Source of the DNA: Gilvimarinus gilvus
GTDB lineage: Bacteria > Pseudomonadota > Gammaproteobacteria > Pseudomonadales > Cellvibrionaceae
Length of the DNA: 64,000 nucleotides
Assembly (NCBI RefSeq): GCF_030518155.1
Contig: NZ_JAULRU010000418.1
Span: 62,001 to 126,000 of the forward strand
Reading direction: 5' to 3'
Shown: piece after piece, positions 17,854-26,348 of the stretch
Numbering within the stretch: the first letter of the stretch is position 1
Layout of the letters: every line of letters starts with the position of its first letter
Notes under the pieces: generated by a model
The model's database searches: none
Seen by the model: the letters and a program-made list of their open reading frames with translations, nothing else
Told to the model about the DNA's origin: nothing
Translations under genes and position numbers: made by a program

Positions 17854-19365
17854 TCAGTCTGTCAGCGCGATTATCTCTATGCCATAGGCACCTTGCAAAA
17901 CCACTTTAACCAGATAACGGTATAGATCCCGATCAAGCATCGGCAATTCAGCTTCGGTCGATTTGAGCATTTCTTGAACACCCCGAGCGGTGATCGGACC
18001 TTCCCCCTGATGTTGTTGTAGCACGCACCAGTTATCGACAAGAAATACCGTATATTGTGTAGCTGCATCTGGCGTAATTTGATTTTCTAGCAGTGCAACC
18101 GGGCCATCATAGGGCCATGCTTGCAATGCTAGCGCCCCTAACGCTTCCATTAGCAGCACGTTGTGTTGTAAAAAATTGAACTCGCCGGTGCATAAGCCAC
18201 GGCAACGATGCAGTTGTTTTCCCATACAAGGTGAGTGGCTAATATCCGCATAGGATTTTTTTGAGTTGCTCTCGCCAAAATTTACTAGTACATGGTCACA
18301 CAGGCCGTTTGATTTTGCGCAATCATTCAAGGCACTCTTGGCTTTTTTAACAGAGGGAAACAACCCATACATTTTTAAACCACGAGATGCATCTTGTGCC
18401 TTTGTCACACGGGGCCAAAGTAAGCCTGAGGGGTCTTCACGTAATTGTATTGTGTAGAGTGTACTCAGTCGACGTAGGCGCCGGTTATACAAAGGCTGCT
18501 TTGATTTTATTTCATTCGATTCGAGTAAAAGGGCACTTAACTCGCCAGTGGTGGTTTGAGTTTCGATATGGCGTATTTGTTGGCACATGGCCATGGCTTT
18601 TTCGCTGGCTTTGTCACCGGTAAAATGCGACATAACACGTTTGCGAATATTAATACTTTTACCGATATACAGAAGGCTGTCGTTCTCGCCAAAAAAGTAG
18701 TACACGCCAGCGCAGGTTGGTAGCTCGTCTAACGCCGTAGCGGAGAGCCCCGGCGGCAAGCTGGGGCGGCGCGTTTGTTGTTGAACCGCGGCCATAAAGT
18801 CTTCCGGCGACTTGTCCTTTTGCGCGGCACACATAAACTGATAAGTCGCGCGGGCGTCTGCCAATGCACGATGGCGCGCGTCGGTTGCAATATTAAACCT
18901 ATCTATTAAGGTTTCCAGGCTGTGGCGCTTGTGCTCAGGGTAAAGCGCTCGCGACAATTTTACTGTACATAACAACTCCAGTTTAAGTGGGTAGCCTAAA
19001 CTGGCAAACGCGTTGCGGATAAATCCGTAATCAAAGCGAACATTGTGAGCAACGAACGTTTTACCTTCAAGGCGCGTGATAATGTCTTTAGCCACTTCCT
19101 CAAACAGTGGCGCATCGGCCACCATATCATCGGTAATACCGGTTAGCGATTGAATGGTGCGGGGAATGGGTACTTGCGGGTTGATAAATGTGCTCCACTC
19201 ACGAACCCCATCGGCATCGACCTCGACAATGCCAATTTCGGTAATGCGGTCGCGGCCCGCGCTGCCGCCGGTCGTCTCGATATCGACAATAGCCAGTGGT
19301 TTGTCTAGCCCAGGAAATAGGTTTGGGATACGGGACAGTTCCATTGCGTCATCTTTAGTTGGCAT
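17854..19365 (-). CDS. DnaQ-like 3'-5' exonuclease fused to a GIY-YIG (UvrC-type) endonuclease domain
   Basis: A 503-residue cytoplasmic nuclease. The N-terminal exonuclease (about 22-190) carries the DEDD set: VDIETTG (Asp28, Glu30), AHNVRFDYGF and the H/D pair in HRALADARATY. The GIY-YIG domain follows at about 208-300 (GVYYFFGENDSLLYIGKS, then the arginine in IRKR and a glutamate further on), as in UvrC and Cho. The C-terminal 200 residues have conserved cysteines (SHSPCMGKQLHRCRGLC). The architecture occurs in many gammaproteobacteria and is presumed to act in DNA repair; its exact role is not settled. Adjacent to the thioredoxin 2 gene on the same strand. Confidence 0.9.
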   Translation of the reverse strand: MPTKDDAMELSRIPNLFPGLDKPLAIVDIETTGGSAGRDRITEIGIVEVDADGVREWSTFINPQVPIPRTIQSLTGITDDMVADAPLFEEVAKDIITRLEGKTFVAHNVRFDYGFIRNAFASLGYPLKLELLCTVKLSRALYPEHKRHSLETLIDRFNIATDARHRALADARATYQFMCAAQKDKSPEDFMAAVQQQTRRPSLPPGLSATALDELPTCAGVYYFFGENDSLLYIGKSINIRKRVMSHFTGDKASEKAMAMCQQIRHIETQTTTGELSALLLESNEIKSKQPLYNRRLRRLSTLYTIQLREDPSGLLWPRVTKAQDASRGLKMYGLFPSVKKAKSALNDCAKSNGLCDHVLVNFGESNSKKSYADISHSPCMGKQLHRCRGLCTGEFNFLQHNVLLMEALGALALQAWPYDGPVALLENQITPDAATQYTVFLVDNWCVLQQHQGEGPITARGVQEMLKSTEAELPMLDRDLYRYLVKVVLQGAYGIEIIALTD

Positions 19366-19396
19366 ACGGCGCTATCTAATTGTGACTGGATTAAGC

Positions 19397-19831
19397 CTAG
19401 GCCAATGTTTCATGCAACCACTTCAGAAACTCGGGGTAGGGTAGACTGCCTGCTTGCTGTGCGATGGGTTGCCCTTGCCTAAAAACCATCAGAGTGGGAA
19501 TGCTGCGAATACCAAACTGGGCAGCGGTTTGTTGCGCCTGCTCAGTATCGACTTTGATAAATCGAGCCATAGGTTCGAGTGTTTGCGCGGCCTTGGCGAA
19601 TGCCGGCGCAAAGCTCTGACATGGCCCGCACCAGGTGGCCCAGAAGTCGACCACAAGAGGCAGCTGTTCTCTATTTACCCAAGTGTTGAATTGGCTGTCA
19701 TTGGCCGTAACCGGAGCGTGGGTGTAAATTGGCTCATGACATTTACCGCATTTGGGGCCGTCGTTAAGCCGAGCGGCGTCGATTCGGTTTGCCGTTAAGC
19801 AGTGAGGACAGAGTGTTTGAATTTTTTCCAT
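19397..19831 (-). CDS. trxC: Thioredoxin 2 (zinc-ribbon thioredoxin)
   Basis: A 144-residue cytoplasmic disulfide reductase. The N-terminal zinc ribbon has Cys8-x2-Cys11 and Cys28-x2-Cys31, and the thioredoxin active site WCGPC is at 67-71, with the cis-proline in SIPTLMVF. The longer open frame up to 19948 adds 39 residues with no resemblance to the family, so I start at the methionine of MEKIQTLCPHC, the usual TrxC start. Confidence 0.95.
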   Translation of the reverse strand: MEKIQTLCPHCLTANRIDAARLNDGPKCGKCHEPIYTHAPVTANDSQFNTWVNREQLPLVVDFWATWCGPCQSFAPAFAKAAQTLEPMARFIKVDTEQAQQTAAQFGIRSIPTLMVFRQGQPIAQQAGSLPYPEFLKWLHETLA

Positions 19832-19996
19832 TGGCAGGGGCTGTATACGTAGCGGAGAATGAACGCTCAGTCTATACCAATGACTGTGTCCATCGCTACA
19901 ACCTCTACTGTATAGCCACCTCGAGCGCTGGCCCCAAGGGTTGCGCATAATAAGTATATGCGCAAGCCCAAGGGTGGTGGTGAGCAGTGTTACGAG

Positions 19997-21214
19997 TTAC
20001 TGAGCGCTAACGTCTACGCCCACGGTATCCAGATAGTAATTGGTGTAGGTATTGAACTGCCCACGCGACCAAAGTATGAGTTTGGTGTCCCCTTCGCTGA
20101 CAACCATGGGGCGAATATTGTGGCGTTTATCGTCGAAACTAATCCGTTGCCAGTCAACATTGTTTGTCGTGTCAGTATCGGCGATTCGCGCTTTAAAGAT
20201 TTGATGTTTTCCGCCCAGAGGCTCGCCTGAGTTAGGATCGACATCGGTTGATATGACAACGTTTGATGGGTCAGTGGGGTCGAGAGTGATAAGCCCTGTG
20301 TAGCTTGCTTCACGCTCATACAACCGAGTACCGGCAAAGGCGACTTCGCGGTCAATCCATTGGCTGCCGTCCCAAGACGCTATACGGTAGCGTTGATCGG
20401 TGTTACTCAAATAAAGTGAGTAGGCGATATGTGGGTGGCCCATAGAATCGATTGCTACTGAGCTGGTCCAGGCACTTTTCTCCGCACTCAGTTTATGGCC
20501 TCTAAAGCCACCGCCTCCACCCGCGAATATTTTTTCGGCTTCGGATGGTTTCAGTGGGCCATCCTCGTTAAGGTTTTTAATGAAAGTGCCATCGGCCAGA
20601 TAAAAGTTACCGTTGCGAAACTCGGCGTAGTAAATACTGGTACCGTAATCCCGCGGGTGGGCATCGGTAAACGAAATGCCAATCGTATCTTTGCCGTTGC
20701 TGGTGTAACGGGTGTAAGGGCGGTGGCGGCCTTCAACCTCATTTTGGATGAAATGTTGCTCTTTACCCCAAGTGGCACCGTGGTCAGTTGATACAACCAT
20801 TGTGGGGTTCCAATCGATGCCCCGATAAAAATTGTATAGTTTGTCATCCGCACTCAAATGGTACAGGTTCATGTAGGTCACCGCATCACTGTACTCAACG
20901 GTTTGCTCTTCACCCCAGTTCAAATAATCCGACTTTTCGGAGATTCGGTAGTAGTGAATGTTTTCCGTGCTATGACGCGCATAAACGGTCAGTACACTGC
21001 CGTCCGGGCGGGCGTAAAATACGGGAGAATTGTGGTCGTCGTGATCGAATTGATCGTGGACAGTGGTTCGGCCGAGTAGGGCGTCGGCCTTCAAGTCATA
21101 AACACCAACAGCCGCGTCTCCGCGGCCGTTGCCGGCAACACCACCTATGAGCAGCTTGCCGTTGTGAATAATGGCTCGCGGGTCCTGAAACCAACACCAG
21201 CCGCTGTTGTACAT
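19997..21214 (-). CDS. BNR_4 beta-propeller protein (PL24/PL25/GH145-like), start probably incomplete
   Basis: A 405-residue seven-bladed propeller of the BNR_4 type, the fold shared by ulvan lyases of PL24/PL25 and by GH145. Recognisable family segments: NSGWCWFQDPRAI at the N-terminus, HDDHNSPVFYARPDG, TYMNLYHLSADDKLYNFYRG and the SPVxSVAIDSMGHPHIAYS-type blade. The first ATG has no Shine-Dalgarno and no signal peptide, and it falls inside the conserved N-terminal block: the frame stays open upstream and encodes ITDVQTY directly before it. The upstream GH105 gene ends 18 bp away in the other frame at a run of nine A. This suggests the protein is made as a GH105 fusion by -1 slippage, or that a base is missing. 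Substrate is inferred from context: an acidic, probably sulfated polysaccharide. Confidence 0.8.
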   Translation of the reverse strand: MYNSGWCWFQDPRAIIHNGKLLIGGVAGNGRGDAAVGVYDLKADALLGRTTVHDQFDHDDHNSPVFYARPDGSVLTVYARHSTENIHYYRISEKSDYLNWGEEQTVEYSDAVTYMNLYHLSADDKLYNFYRGIDWNPTMVVSTDHGATWGKEQHFIQNEVEGRHRPYTRYTSNGKDTIGISFTDAHPRDYGTSIYYAEFRNGNFYLADGTFIKNLNEDGPLKPSEAEKIFAGGGGGFRGHKLSAEKSAWTSSVAIDSMGHPHIAYSLYLSNTDQRYRIASWDGSQWIDREVAFAGTRLYEREASYTGLITLDPTDPSNVVISTDVDPNSGEPLGGKHQIFKARIADTDTTNNVDWQRISFDDKRHNIRPMVVSEGDTKLILWSRGQFNTYTNYYLDTVGVDVSAQ

Positions 21215-21231
21215 ATAGGTTTGTACATCAG

Positions 21232-21245
21232 TTATCTTTTTTTTT
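21232..21245 (-). promoter_or_regulatory. A9 slippery tract with adjacent stop codon (possible -1 frameshift site)
   Basis: The coding strand reads C-AAAAAAAAA-GATAA: in the GH105 frame AAA AAA AGA TAA. A -1 slip on A AAA AAA continues as AAG ATA ACT into the BNR_4 frame, which is open here. Nine bases downstream a 6-bp stem (TGTACA, 8-nt loop, TGTACA) could act as a weak stimulator. Transcriptional slippage on A9 would have the same effect in part of the messages. Function inferred. Confidence 0.4.
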
Positions 21246-22419
21246 GGGCTTTCTCGGGCGTCAGCATTTTGTATAGCTCACTGCCGGCGGCGAGGAATGC
21301 ACCAACGCCATACACTTCGGTGTAGTCAGCGAAAGAGTCGCCAGGCGCCGCGCCTACCGGTTGAACATGACCCAGTAGCCCTTCATCGGTAACGGCTCCC
21401 GTCAATGCTTGCCATGCCCGTAACACAGATGGCTCATAGGTATCGCGATCTAGTATGCCTTGATTGATACCCCAGCTGAGGCCAAAGGTAAAAAAGGACG
21501 TACCACTGGTTTCAATAATGGGGTAGCCCTCGGTGCCACCTAGCAAGCCCATCGACCAGGTGCCGTCTGCACGCTGAATTTCAAGCAGTCGAGCCGCCAT
21601 TTTTTTGTAGAGCTCAACGTAGAAATCTCGACCTTCCCAGTCTTTAGGTAAATCCGGAATCATCAGTGCCAGGCCACCAAAAACCCATCCGTTGCCCCGG
21701 GCCCAAAAGATATCTTCGCCGTTCTCTTCTGAATGCTTGAAGAAGCTTGAGTCACGCCAGAACAAATGATCTTTCTCGCTCCACAGCAAATCATAGGTGG
21801 CGTGATATTCCCGGTCCATAAAATCGAGGTATTTTTGGTCGCCAGTAATTTTAGCCATGCGGGCCCAAACTGGAGGCGCCATAAACAAAGCGTCGCACCA
21901 GCCCCAGCGATCGTGTGCGTGGGTATTTTCTGCTTCCCACTCTAAGGTACCGGTTTTGGGGTTCGCCATAATCCAGTCTAATTGCTCCCGGGTAGGTTCG
22001 AGCATAGCGGGATCGTTAAAATCTTCGTACAGGGCGAGATAAAACTGGCCAACAGTGTGATCGTCGGCATGGTAAGGGCGTTTATGCAGTTTCCAATCAT
22101 TGCGCTCGCCAATATCCTTAAGCCACTGGGTGTACTTTTCAGGATTATCGGCCACTTTACGCCACTGGTTCATGCCAGCGTACAGTGCGCCGTGATGCCA
22201 CTCCAGGTCGTGATATTGCTCACGATTCGCCCAATCCGGTGGGTTTGTGGGTAGAGCTCGGTACTCACCTTGCTGGTAAAAAGTGTCGATTTGCCAATCC
22301 GCCACCTTTTGCGTAAGTGCTTTTACCGATTCAGGGGAGGGGGTATTTACTGTATCGGTAGGCATGGGGGAGCAGGCACAAACCATACTCCAAAGTAGCG
22401 TTAACAGCAGAATGCGCAT
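21232..22419 (-). CDS. GH105 unsaturated uronyl hydrolase, lipoprotein
   Basis: A 395-residue (alpha/alpha)6-barrel enzyme that removes the 4,5-unsaturated uronic acid left by a polysaccharide lyase. The signal is short and hydrophobic with a likely lipobox ending at Cys16. Family motifs: HADDH (117-121), RWGWCDALFMAPP with catalytic Asp176, FWARGNGWV, GTSFFTFGLSWGINQGI and TEVYGVGAFLAAGSEL near the end. GH105 acts on unsaturated rhamnogalacturonan or ulvan disaccharides. The stop codon follows directly after nine A in the coding strand, overlapping the BNR_4 frame. Divergent from the sulfatase genes. Confidence 0.9.
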   Translation of the reverse strand: MRILLLTLLWSMVCACSPMPTDTVNTPSPESVKALTQKVADWQIDTFYQQGEYRALPTNPPDWANREQYHDLEWHHGALYAGMNQWRKVADNPEKYTQWLKDIGERNDWKLHKRPYHADDHTVGQFYLALYEDFNDPAMLEPTREQLDWIMANPKTGTLEWEAENTHAHDRWGWCDALFMAPPVWARMAKITGDQKYLDFMDREYHATYDLLWSEKDHLFWRDSSFFKHSEENGEDIFWARGNGWVFGGLALMIPDLPKDWEGRDFYVELYKKMAARLLEIQRADGTWSMGLLGGTEGYPIIETSGTSFFTFGLSWGINQGILDRDTYEPSVLRAWQALTGAVTDEGLLGHVQPVGAAPGDSFADYTEVYGVGAFLAAGSELYKMLTPEKAQKKR

Positions 22420-22893
22420 TGGGTAACCTCATCGTTATTGCTTTTTATTTGATCCTCGCCCGTTTAAGCCAGGTCGATCGCATAGTGGTATTATATTACT
22501 AATGGGTCTTCAATATAACAATCGCAAATCTGTAATGCATCGATATCGTTCTGCGCCCACACACATTCGAAGGTCGGCTGTTGGTGTTAAATTCCGTTTT
22601 GTGTGAGTGAGCCGTGCCTGGCTACTCGTAGCCGCAGCCCTCGGCATACCGCGTAATTACAGGAAGAGCTACCCGAGTATATACACGCGGAACAACGCCA
22701 TAAAGGGGCACTACTGCTGCTAACCATTCCCTGTAGCGATTGACCTTTCTTTACCTACAGAGGCTGAAAAACTATAACATTAACGGCTAGTATTGAAGCC
22801 CTAGTCACCCTTACCGCGATACGGGGCCGGGGTGAGGTGTGCTACTGGCTTCGGTAACATCCGCGGCCTTGGCACATAATAATTAAAACGATA
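22420..22893. other. Divergent promoter region GH105 / sulfatase
   Basis: About 470 bases without a gene. An imperfect palindrome AGTGGTATTATATTACT at about 22484-22500 lies 65 bp before the GH105 start and could be a regulator site; nothing else stands out. Confidence 0.4.
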
Positions 22894-24477
22894 ATGGATT
22901 TTCTCATGTTTATACAATGGTTCCAGCGGCTCTTGCCCGGATTGCTCTTGTGCGTCGTCTCACACACCTACGCCGCCTCCGAAAACACACCCATGAATGT
23001 CATCTATATCCTCACGGATGACCAGCGTTACGACGAAATGGGTTTTATGAATAAGCGCCTTAACACTCCGAATATGGATAAGCTGGCAAACGAGGGCGTT
23101 CACTTTCGCAATGCGTTTGTCACCACAGCACTGTGCTCACCCAGCCGGGCGAGTATTTTAACCGGCCAGTACATGCACAATCACGGTGTGGTAGATAACA
23201 ATAACCCCGCGCGTGAAGGTACCGTTTACTTTCCGTCCTATTTGCAGAAAGCCGGTTATGAAACCAGTTTTTTCGGCAAATGGCATATGGGGGGGCATGG
23301 CGACGAGCCACAGCCTGGCTTTGACCACTGGTTGAGTTTTGCCGGCCAAGGGCATTACTACCCCGTAAAAAGATCTAACGGTGAAGTAAATCAGTTCAAC
23401 ATCAATGGTACCCACGTGCCGCAAAAGGGCTATATTACTGATGAGCTAACCGATTACGCCTTGGGCTGGCTTGACAGCAGAGAAAGTAGTAAGCCGTTTT
23501 TTATGTACCTTTCGCACAAAGCCGTTCACGCCGATTTCAAACCTGCGCCGCGCCATAAAGACCAGTACGCCGATGTCGACATTGAAGTGCCGGCCAGCCA
23601 GGCAAACACGGAAGAAAATTATCACGGCAAACCGATGTGGGTTAAGAATCAACGCAACAGTTGGCACGGCGTTGATTTCCCATATCACAGTGAGCTTGAT
23701 GTTCAGGAGTACAAACGCCAATACCATCGCACCCTTTCTGCGGTGGATGACAGCATTGGTCGCATCTTAACGTGGCTGGAAGACAACGGCATGGCCGATA
23801 ACACAGTAGTGATGCTGATGGGCGACAACGGCTTTATGTTTGGCGAGCACGGCCTGATCGACAAACGCAATGCCTATGAAGAATCCATGCGCGTGCCACT
23901 GCTTGCCTACGCTCCTGGTTATCTACCAAAAGGAAAAAAGGTCGACAACATAGTGGCTAACCTTGATATTGCTCCCACTGTGCTGGACATCGCCGGCGTT
24001 ACCACAATGCCAGAGCAATTCGAAGGCGCTAGCTTTCTTCCACTTGCGCAAGGCAAGAGCGTGGAGGATTGGCGCGAAGAATTAGTCTATGAATACTATT
24101 GGGAATTCAATTACCCGCACACACCGACCACCTTTGCCCTGCGCTCAGATAAGTACAAGCTAATTCAGTACCATGGCGTATGGGATACCGAAGAGCTTTA
24201 CGACCTGGAAAACGACCCTAAGGAAATGAATAATTTAATCGAGTCGCCAGAGCACCAAGAACTCATCGCCCAAATGCGGCATGAATTGTTCTTAGGCATC
24301 ACCAACTCCAACGGAGAGAATGTTATTCCCTACACGGAAAAATATACCCCCGGCGCGGTATACCGCGAGAAAGACCGCTCCGAGGCCGCCGATTTTCCCG
24401 AACGTTGGAAGCGCAAGGAGGGTGACAAAGTGCTTAGGGACTTCCTAAAACCTAAACCCAAGCATTTAGTAAATTAG
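22894..24477 (+). CDS. S1 family sulfatase (formylglycine type), secreted
   Basis: A 527-residue periplasmic or secreted sulfatase with signal peptide (residues 1-28, cleaved near TYAAS). The maturation signature is CSPSRASILTG with Cys81, the residue converted to formylglycine. Metal ligands are seen in LTDDQ (41-44) and MGDNGFMFGEHG, and the FFGKWHMG block is typical. TALCSPSRAS with HNHGVVDNN resembles sulfatases acting on uronate- or hexosamine-containing glycans. No maturase gene lies in the window. A second ATG at residue 5 is possible. First gene of an apparent sulfatase pair. Confidence 0.92.
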   Translation: MDFLMFIQWFQRLLPGLLLCVVSHTYAASENTPMNVIYILTDDQRYDEMGFMNKRLNTPNMDKLANEGVHFRNAFVTTALCSPSRASILTGQYMHNHGVVDNNNPAREGTVYFPSYLQKAGYETSFFGKWHMGGHGDEPQPGFDHWLSFAGQGHYYPVKRSNGEVNQFNINGTHVPQKGYITDELTDYALGWLDSRESSKPFFMYLSHKAVHADFKPAPRHKDQYADVDIEVPASQANTEENYHGKPMWVKNQRNSWHGVDFPYHSELDVQEYKRQYHRTLSAVDDSIGRILTWLEDNGMADNTVVMLMGDNGFMFGEHGLIDKRNAYEESMRVPLLAYAPGYLPKGKKVDNIVANLDIAPTVLDIAGVTTMPEQFEGASFLPLAQGKSVEDWREELVYEYYWEFNYPHTPTTFALRSDKYKLIQYHGVWDTEELYDLENDPKEMNNLIESPEHQELIAQMRHELFLGITNSNGENVIPYTEKYTPGAVYREKDRSEAADFPERWKRKEGDKVLRDFLKPKPKHLVN

Positions 24478-24484
24478 CAAAGGA

Positions 24485-24506
24485 ACAGGGCGCGTGAGCG
24501 CCCTGT
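24485..24506 (+). promoter_or_regulatory. Intercistronic hairpin directly before the second sulfatase start
   Basis: ACAGGGCG pairs with CGCCCTGT over eight bases with a 6-nt loop, ending seven bases before the ATG at 24513. No T run follows, so it is not a standard terminator; it may cap the first message or limit ribosome access. Confidence 0.4.
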
Positions 24507-24512
24507 ATTCGT

Positions 24513-26168
24513 ATGGCCAAGTTAATTTTATTCAGACCCGTCGCAATCCTTTACTTACTGATAGCAACAGGAACCTCTGCAATTGCGCAACAAGTACCTC
24601 CCAATATTCTGTTGCTGGTAGCTGAAGATATGGGCCCCAGAGTCGGTGCGTTTGGTGATCCAGTAGCTAAAACGCCTACACTCGATAAACTGGCCCAGCA
24701 ATCTTTACGCTACCCAAACACCTTCACCACCGCGGGTGTATGCGCGCCTAGTCGTGCGGCATTAATAACCGGCGTAAATCAAGTCGAGCTTGGCGCTCAA
24801 CATATGCGGACCAGCAGCTCCCCCATTGGAGAATATTTGGCCGTACCGCCACCAGAAGTGAAAGCATTTCCTGAGCTTTTGCGTAAAGCGGGATATTATA
24901 CTTATATTACTGGTAAGCTAGATTATCAATTTAGCCGTTATGGAGCGAATACTGGCCCATTGACGATTTGGGATAAAGAAGGCGTTGCCTTAGATTGGTT
25001 GCCAGACAAATTGAGCCAGCCATTTTTTGGCATGTATCACTTTGGCATCACCCATGAAAGCAGAACTTTTGACAAACACTATAACGCAAACCTCGTTAAA
25101 CAAAAGGTGCAGGACTCTACGGCTCAATCCGAAGTTAAGGTTCCTCCGTATTACCCCGATACAAAAATTGTACGGCGCGACATTTCCCGTATCTACAACA
25201 ATATTCAAACCATGGATTTCCAAGTGGGTAAGTTGCTCGACCAACTTGAGTCTCGTGGTTTATCAGAAAATACAATAGTCATTTGGACTACAGACCATGG
25301 GGATGGTTTACCGCGAGCAAAGCGAGAGCTCTATGACAGTGGTATTAACGTCCCACTGATAGTGCACACGCCTAAGCGTTACCGGAGTTCAATGAGAAGT
25401 GATATCGGAGTAGACAACCAGCTGATCAGCTTCGTCGACATCGCGCCCTCCATACTCAGCATGGCGGAAGTTCCAACCCCGTTTTATATGGATGGTAAAG
25501 CTCGTTTGACTCATTCAAACGCGCCTAAACGAGAGTATATTTACGCAGCAAAAGACCGGTTAGATGAACACCTATTTCGTGAGCGCGCAGTGCGTTCAAA
25601 GCAGTACAAGTTAATTCGCAATTACTTACCCAATAAACCTGGCGCCGTTAGGCTTAGTTACCGCGAACAGCAAGCGTTGATGGGGGAACTTTGGCGCTAT
25701 ATGGACGAACACGCCATAAATCCCGCTCCAGCCATCGCCCATTGGTTTAATGCTCGCCCCGAGTACGAACTTTACGACGTGAGCATTGACCCACACGAGA
25801 TTAATAATTTGGCGGCCAAGCCAGACTACGCCAACATTTTGCGGCAAATGCAAGGAGCACTTAACGATTGGCAGAGTAGGGTACTCGACAAGGGGCTAAT
25901 TAGTGAATCAACATTAAGACAGGAATTTTGGCCAGGCGGCAAACAACCGGTAACGGCGGCCCCAACGGTTAGCCGAACCTCCGGTGGGGCGGTCGCGTTA
26001 ACCAGCCATACCGAAGGAGCCTCCCTAGCGTACCAATTCGAAGGCGAAGATATTTGGCGTGTTTATACGCTCCCATTTACGGCACCAAAGAATGGAAAGG
26101 TGTTGGCAAAGGCGGTACGCTACGGCTATGGGCCCAGCGAGGTTGTCGTGGTTAAGGCTACCCGCTAG
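24513..26168 (+). CDS. S1 family sulfatase with C-terminal chitobiase-like domain, secreted
   Basis: A 551-residue secreted sulfatase. Signal peptide 1-26 (ends SAIAQQ). Formylglycine motif CAPSRAALITG with Cys77; TDHGDGLPRAKRELYDSG carries metal and sulfate-binding residues of the family. The C-terminal 70 residues (about 480-551, alternating beta segments with YQFEGEDIWRVYTLPF) resemble the CHB_HEX_C domain often attached to glycan enzymes. No Shine-Dalgarno is visible: an 8-bp hairpin occupies that position. Sequence is quite different from the first sulfatase, so a different sulfate position or sugar is likely. Confidence 0.9.
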   Translation: MAKLILFRPVAILYLLIATGTSAIAQQVPPNILLLVAEDMGPRVGAFGDPVAKTPTLDKLAQQSLRYPNTFTTAGVCAPSRAALITGVNQVELGAQHMRTSSSPIGEYLAVPPPEVKAFPELLRKAGYYTYITGKLDYQFSRYGANTGPLTIWDKEGVALDWLPDKLSQPFFGMYHFGITHESRTFDKHYNANLVKQKVQDSTAQSEVKVPPYYPDTKIVRRDISRIYNNIQTMDFQVGKLLDQLESRGLSENTIVIWTTDHGDGLPRAKRELYDSGINVPLIVHTPKRYRSSMRSDIGVDNQLISFVDIAPSILSMAEVPTPFYMDGKARLTHSNAPKREYIYAAKDRLDEHLFRERAVRSKQYKLIRNYLPNKPGAVRLSYREQQALMGELWRYMDEHAINPAPAIAHWFNARPEYELYDVSIDPHEINNLAAKPDYANILRQMQGALNDWQSRVLDKGLISESTLRQEFWPGGKQPVTAAPTVSRTSGGAVALTSHTEGASLAYQFEGEDIWRVYTLPFTAPKNGKVLAKAVRYGYGPSEVVVVKATR

Positions 26169-26268
26169 TGGTGACCATTCGTCGGCTAACGCTGACTGAC
26201 ACATATATGGAGCGTTGAGTCAAAGACATGTTTAATGCAGTATGACTAAGCGCTCTCGCAATACACAT

Positions 26269-26286
26269 ACGTATTGTGCAACATTG
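26269..26286. promoter_or_regulatory. Perfect 18-bp inverted repeat upstream of the Gfo/Idh operon
   Basis: CAATAC, six bases, GTATTG; about 60 bp before the start codon at 26349. Size and position suit a GntR- or LacI-type operator. Function inferred. Confidence 0.4.
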
Positions 26287-26348
26287 AATGAAAGCGTGTT
26301 GCTAACAAAATATATAATTTAAGTACTCCCGATTGAGGACAATTCGCC

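Noticed and set aside
19832-19948. 39-residue N-terminal extension of thioredoxin 2
   Set aside because: TrxC proteins start at the zinc ribbon; the extension is not family-like.
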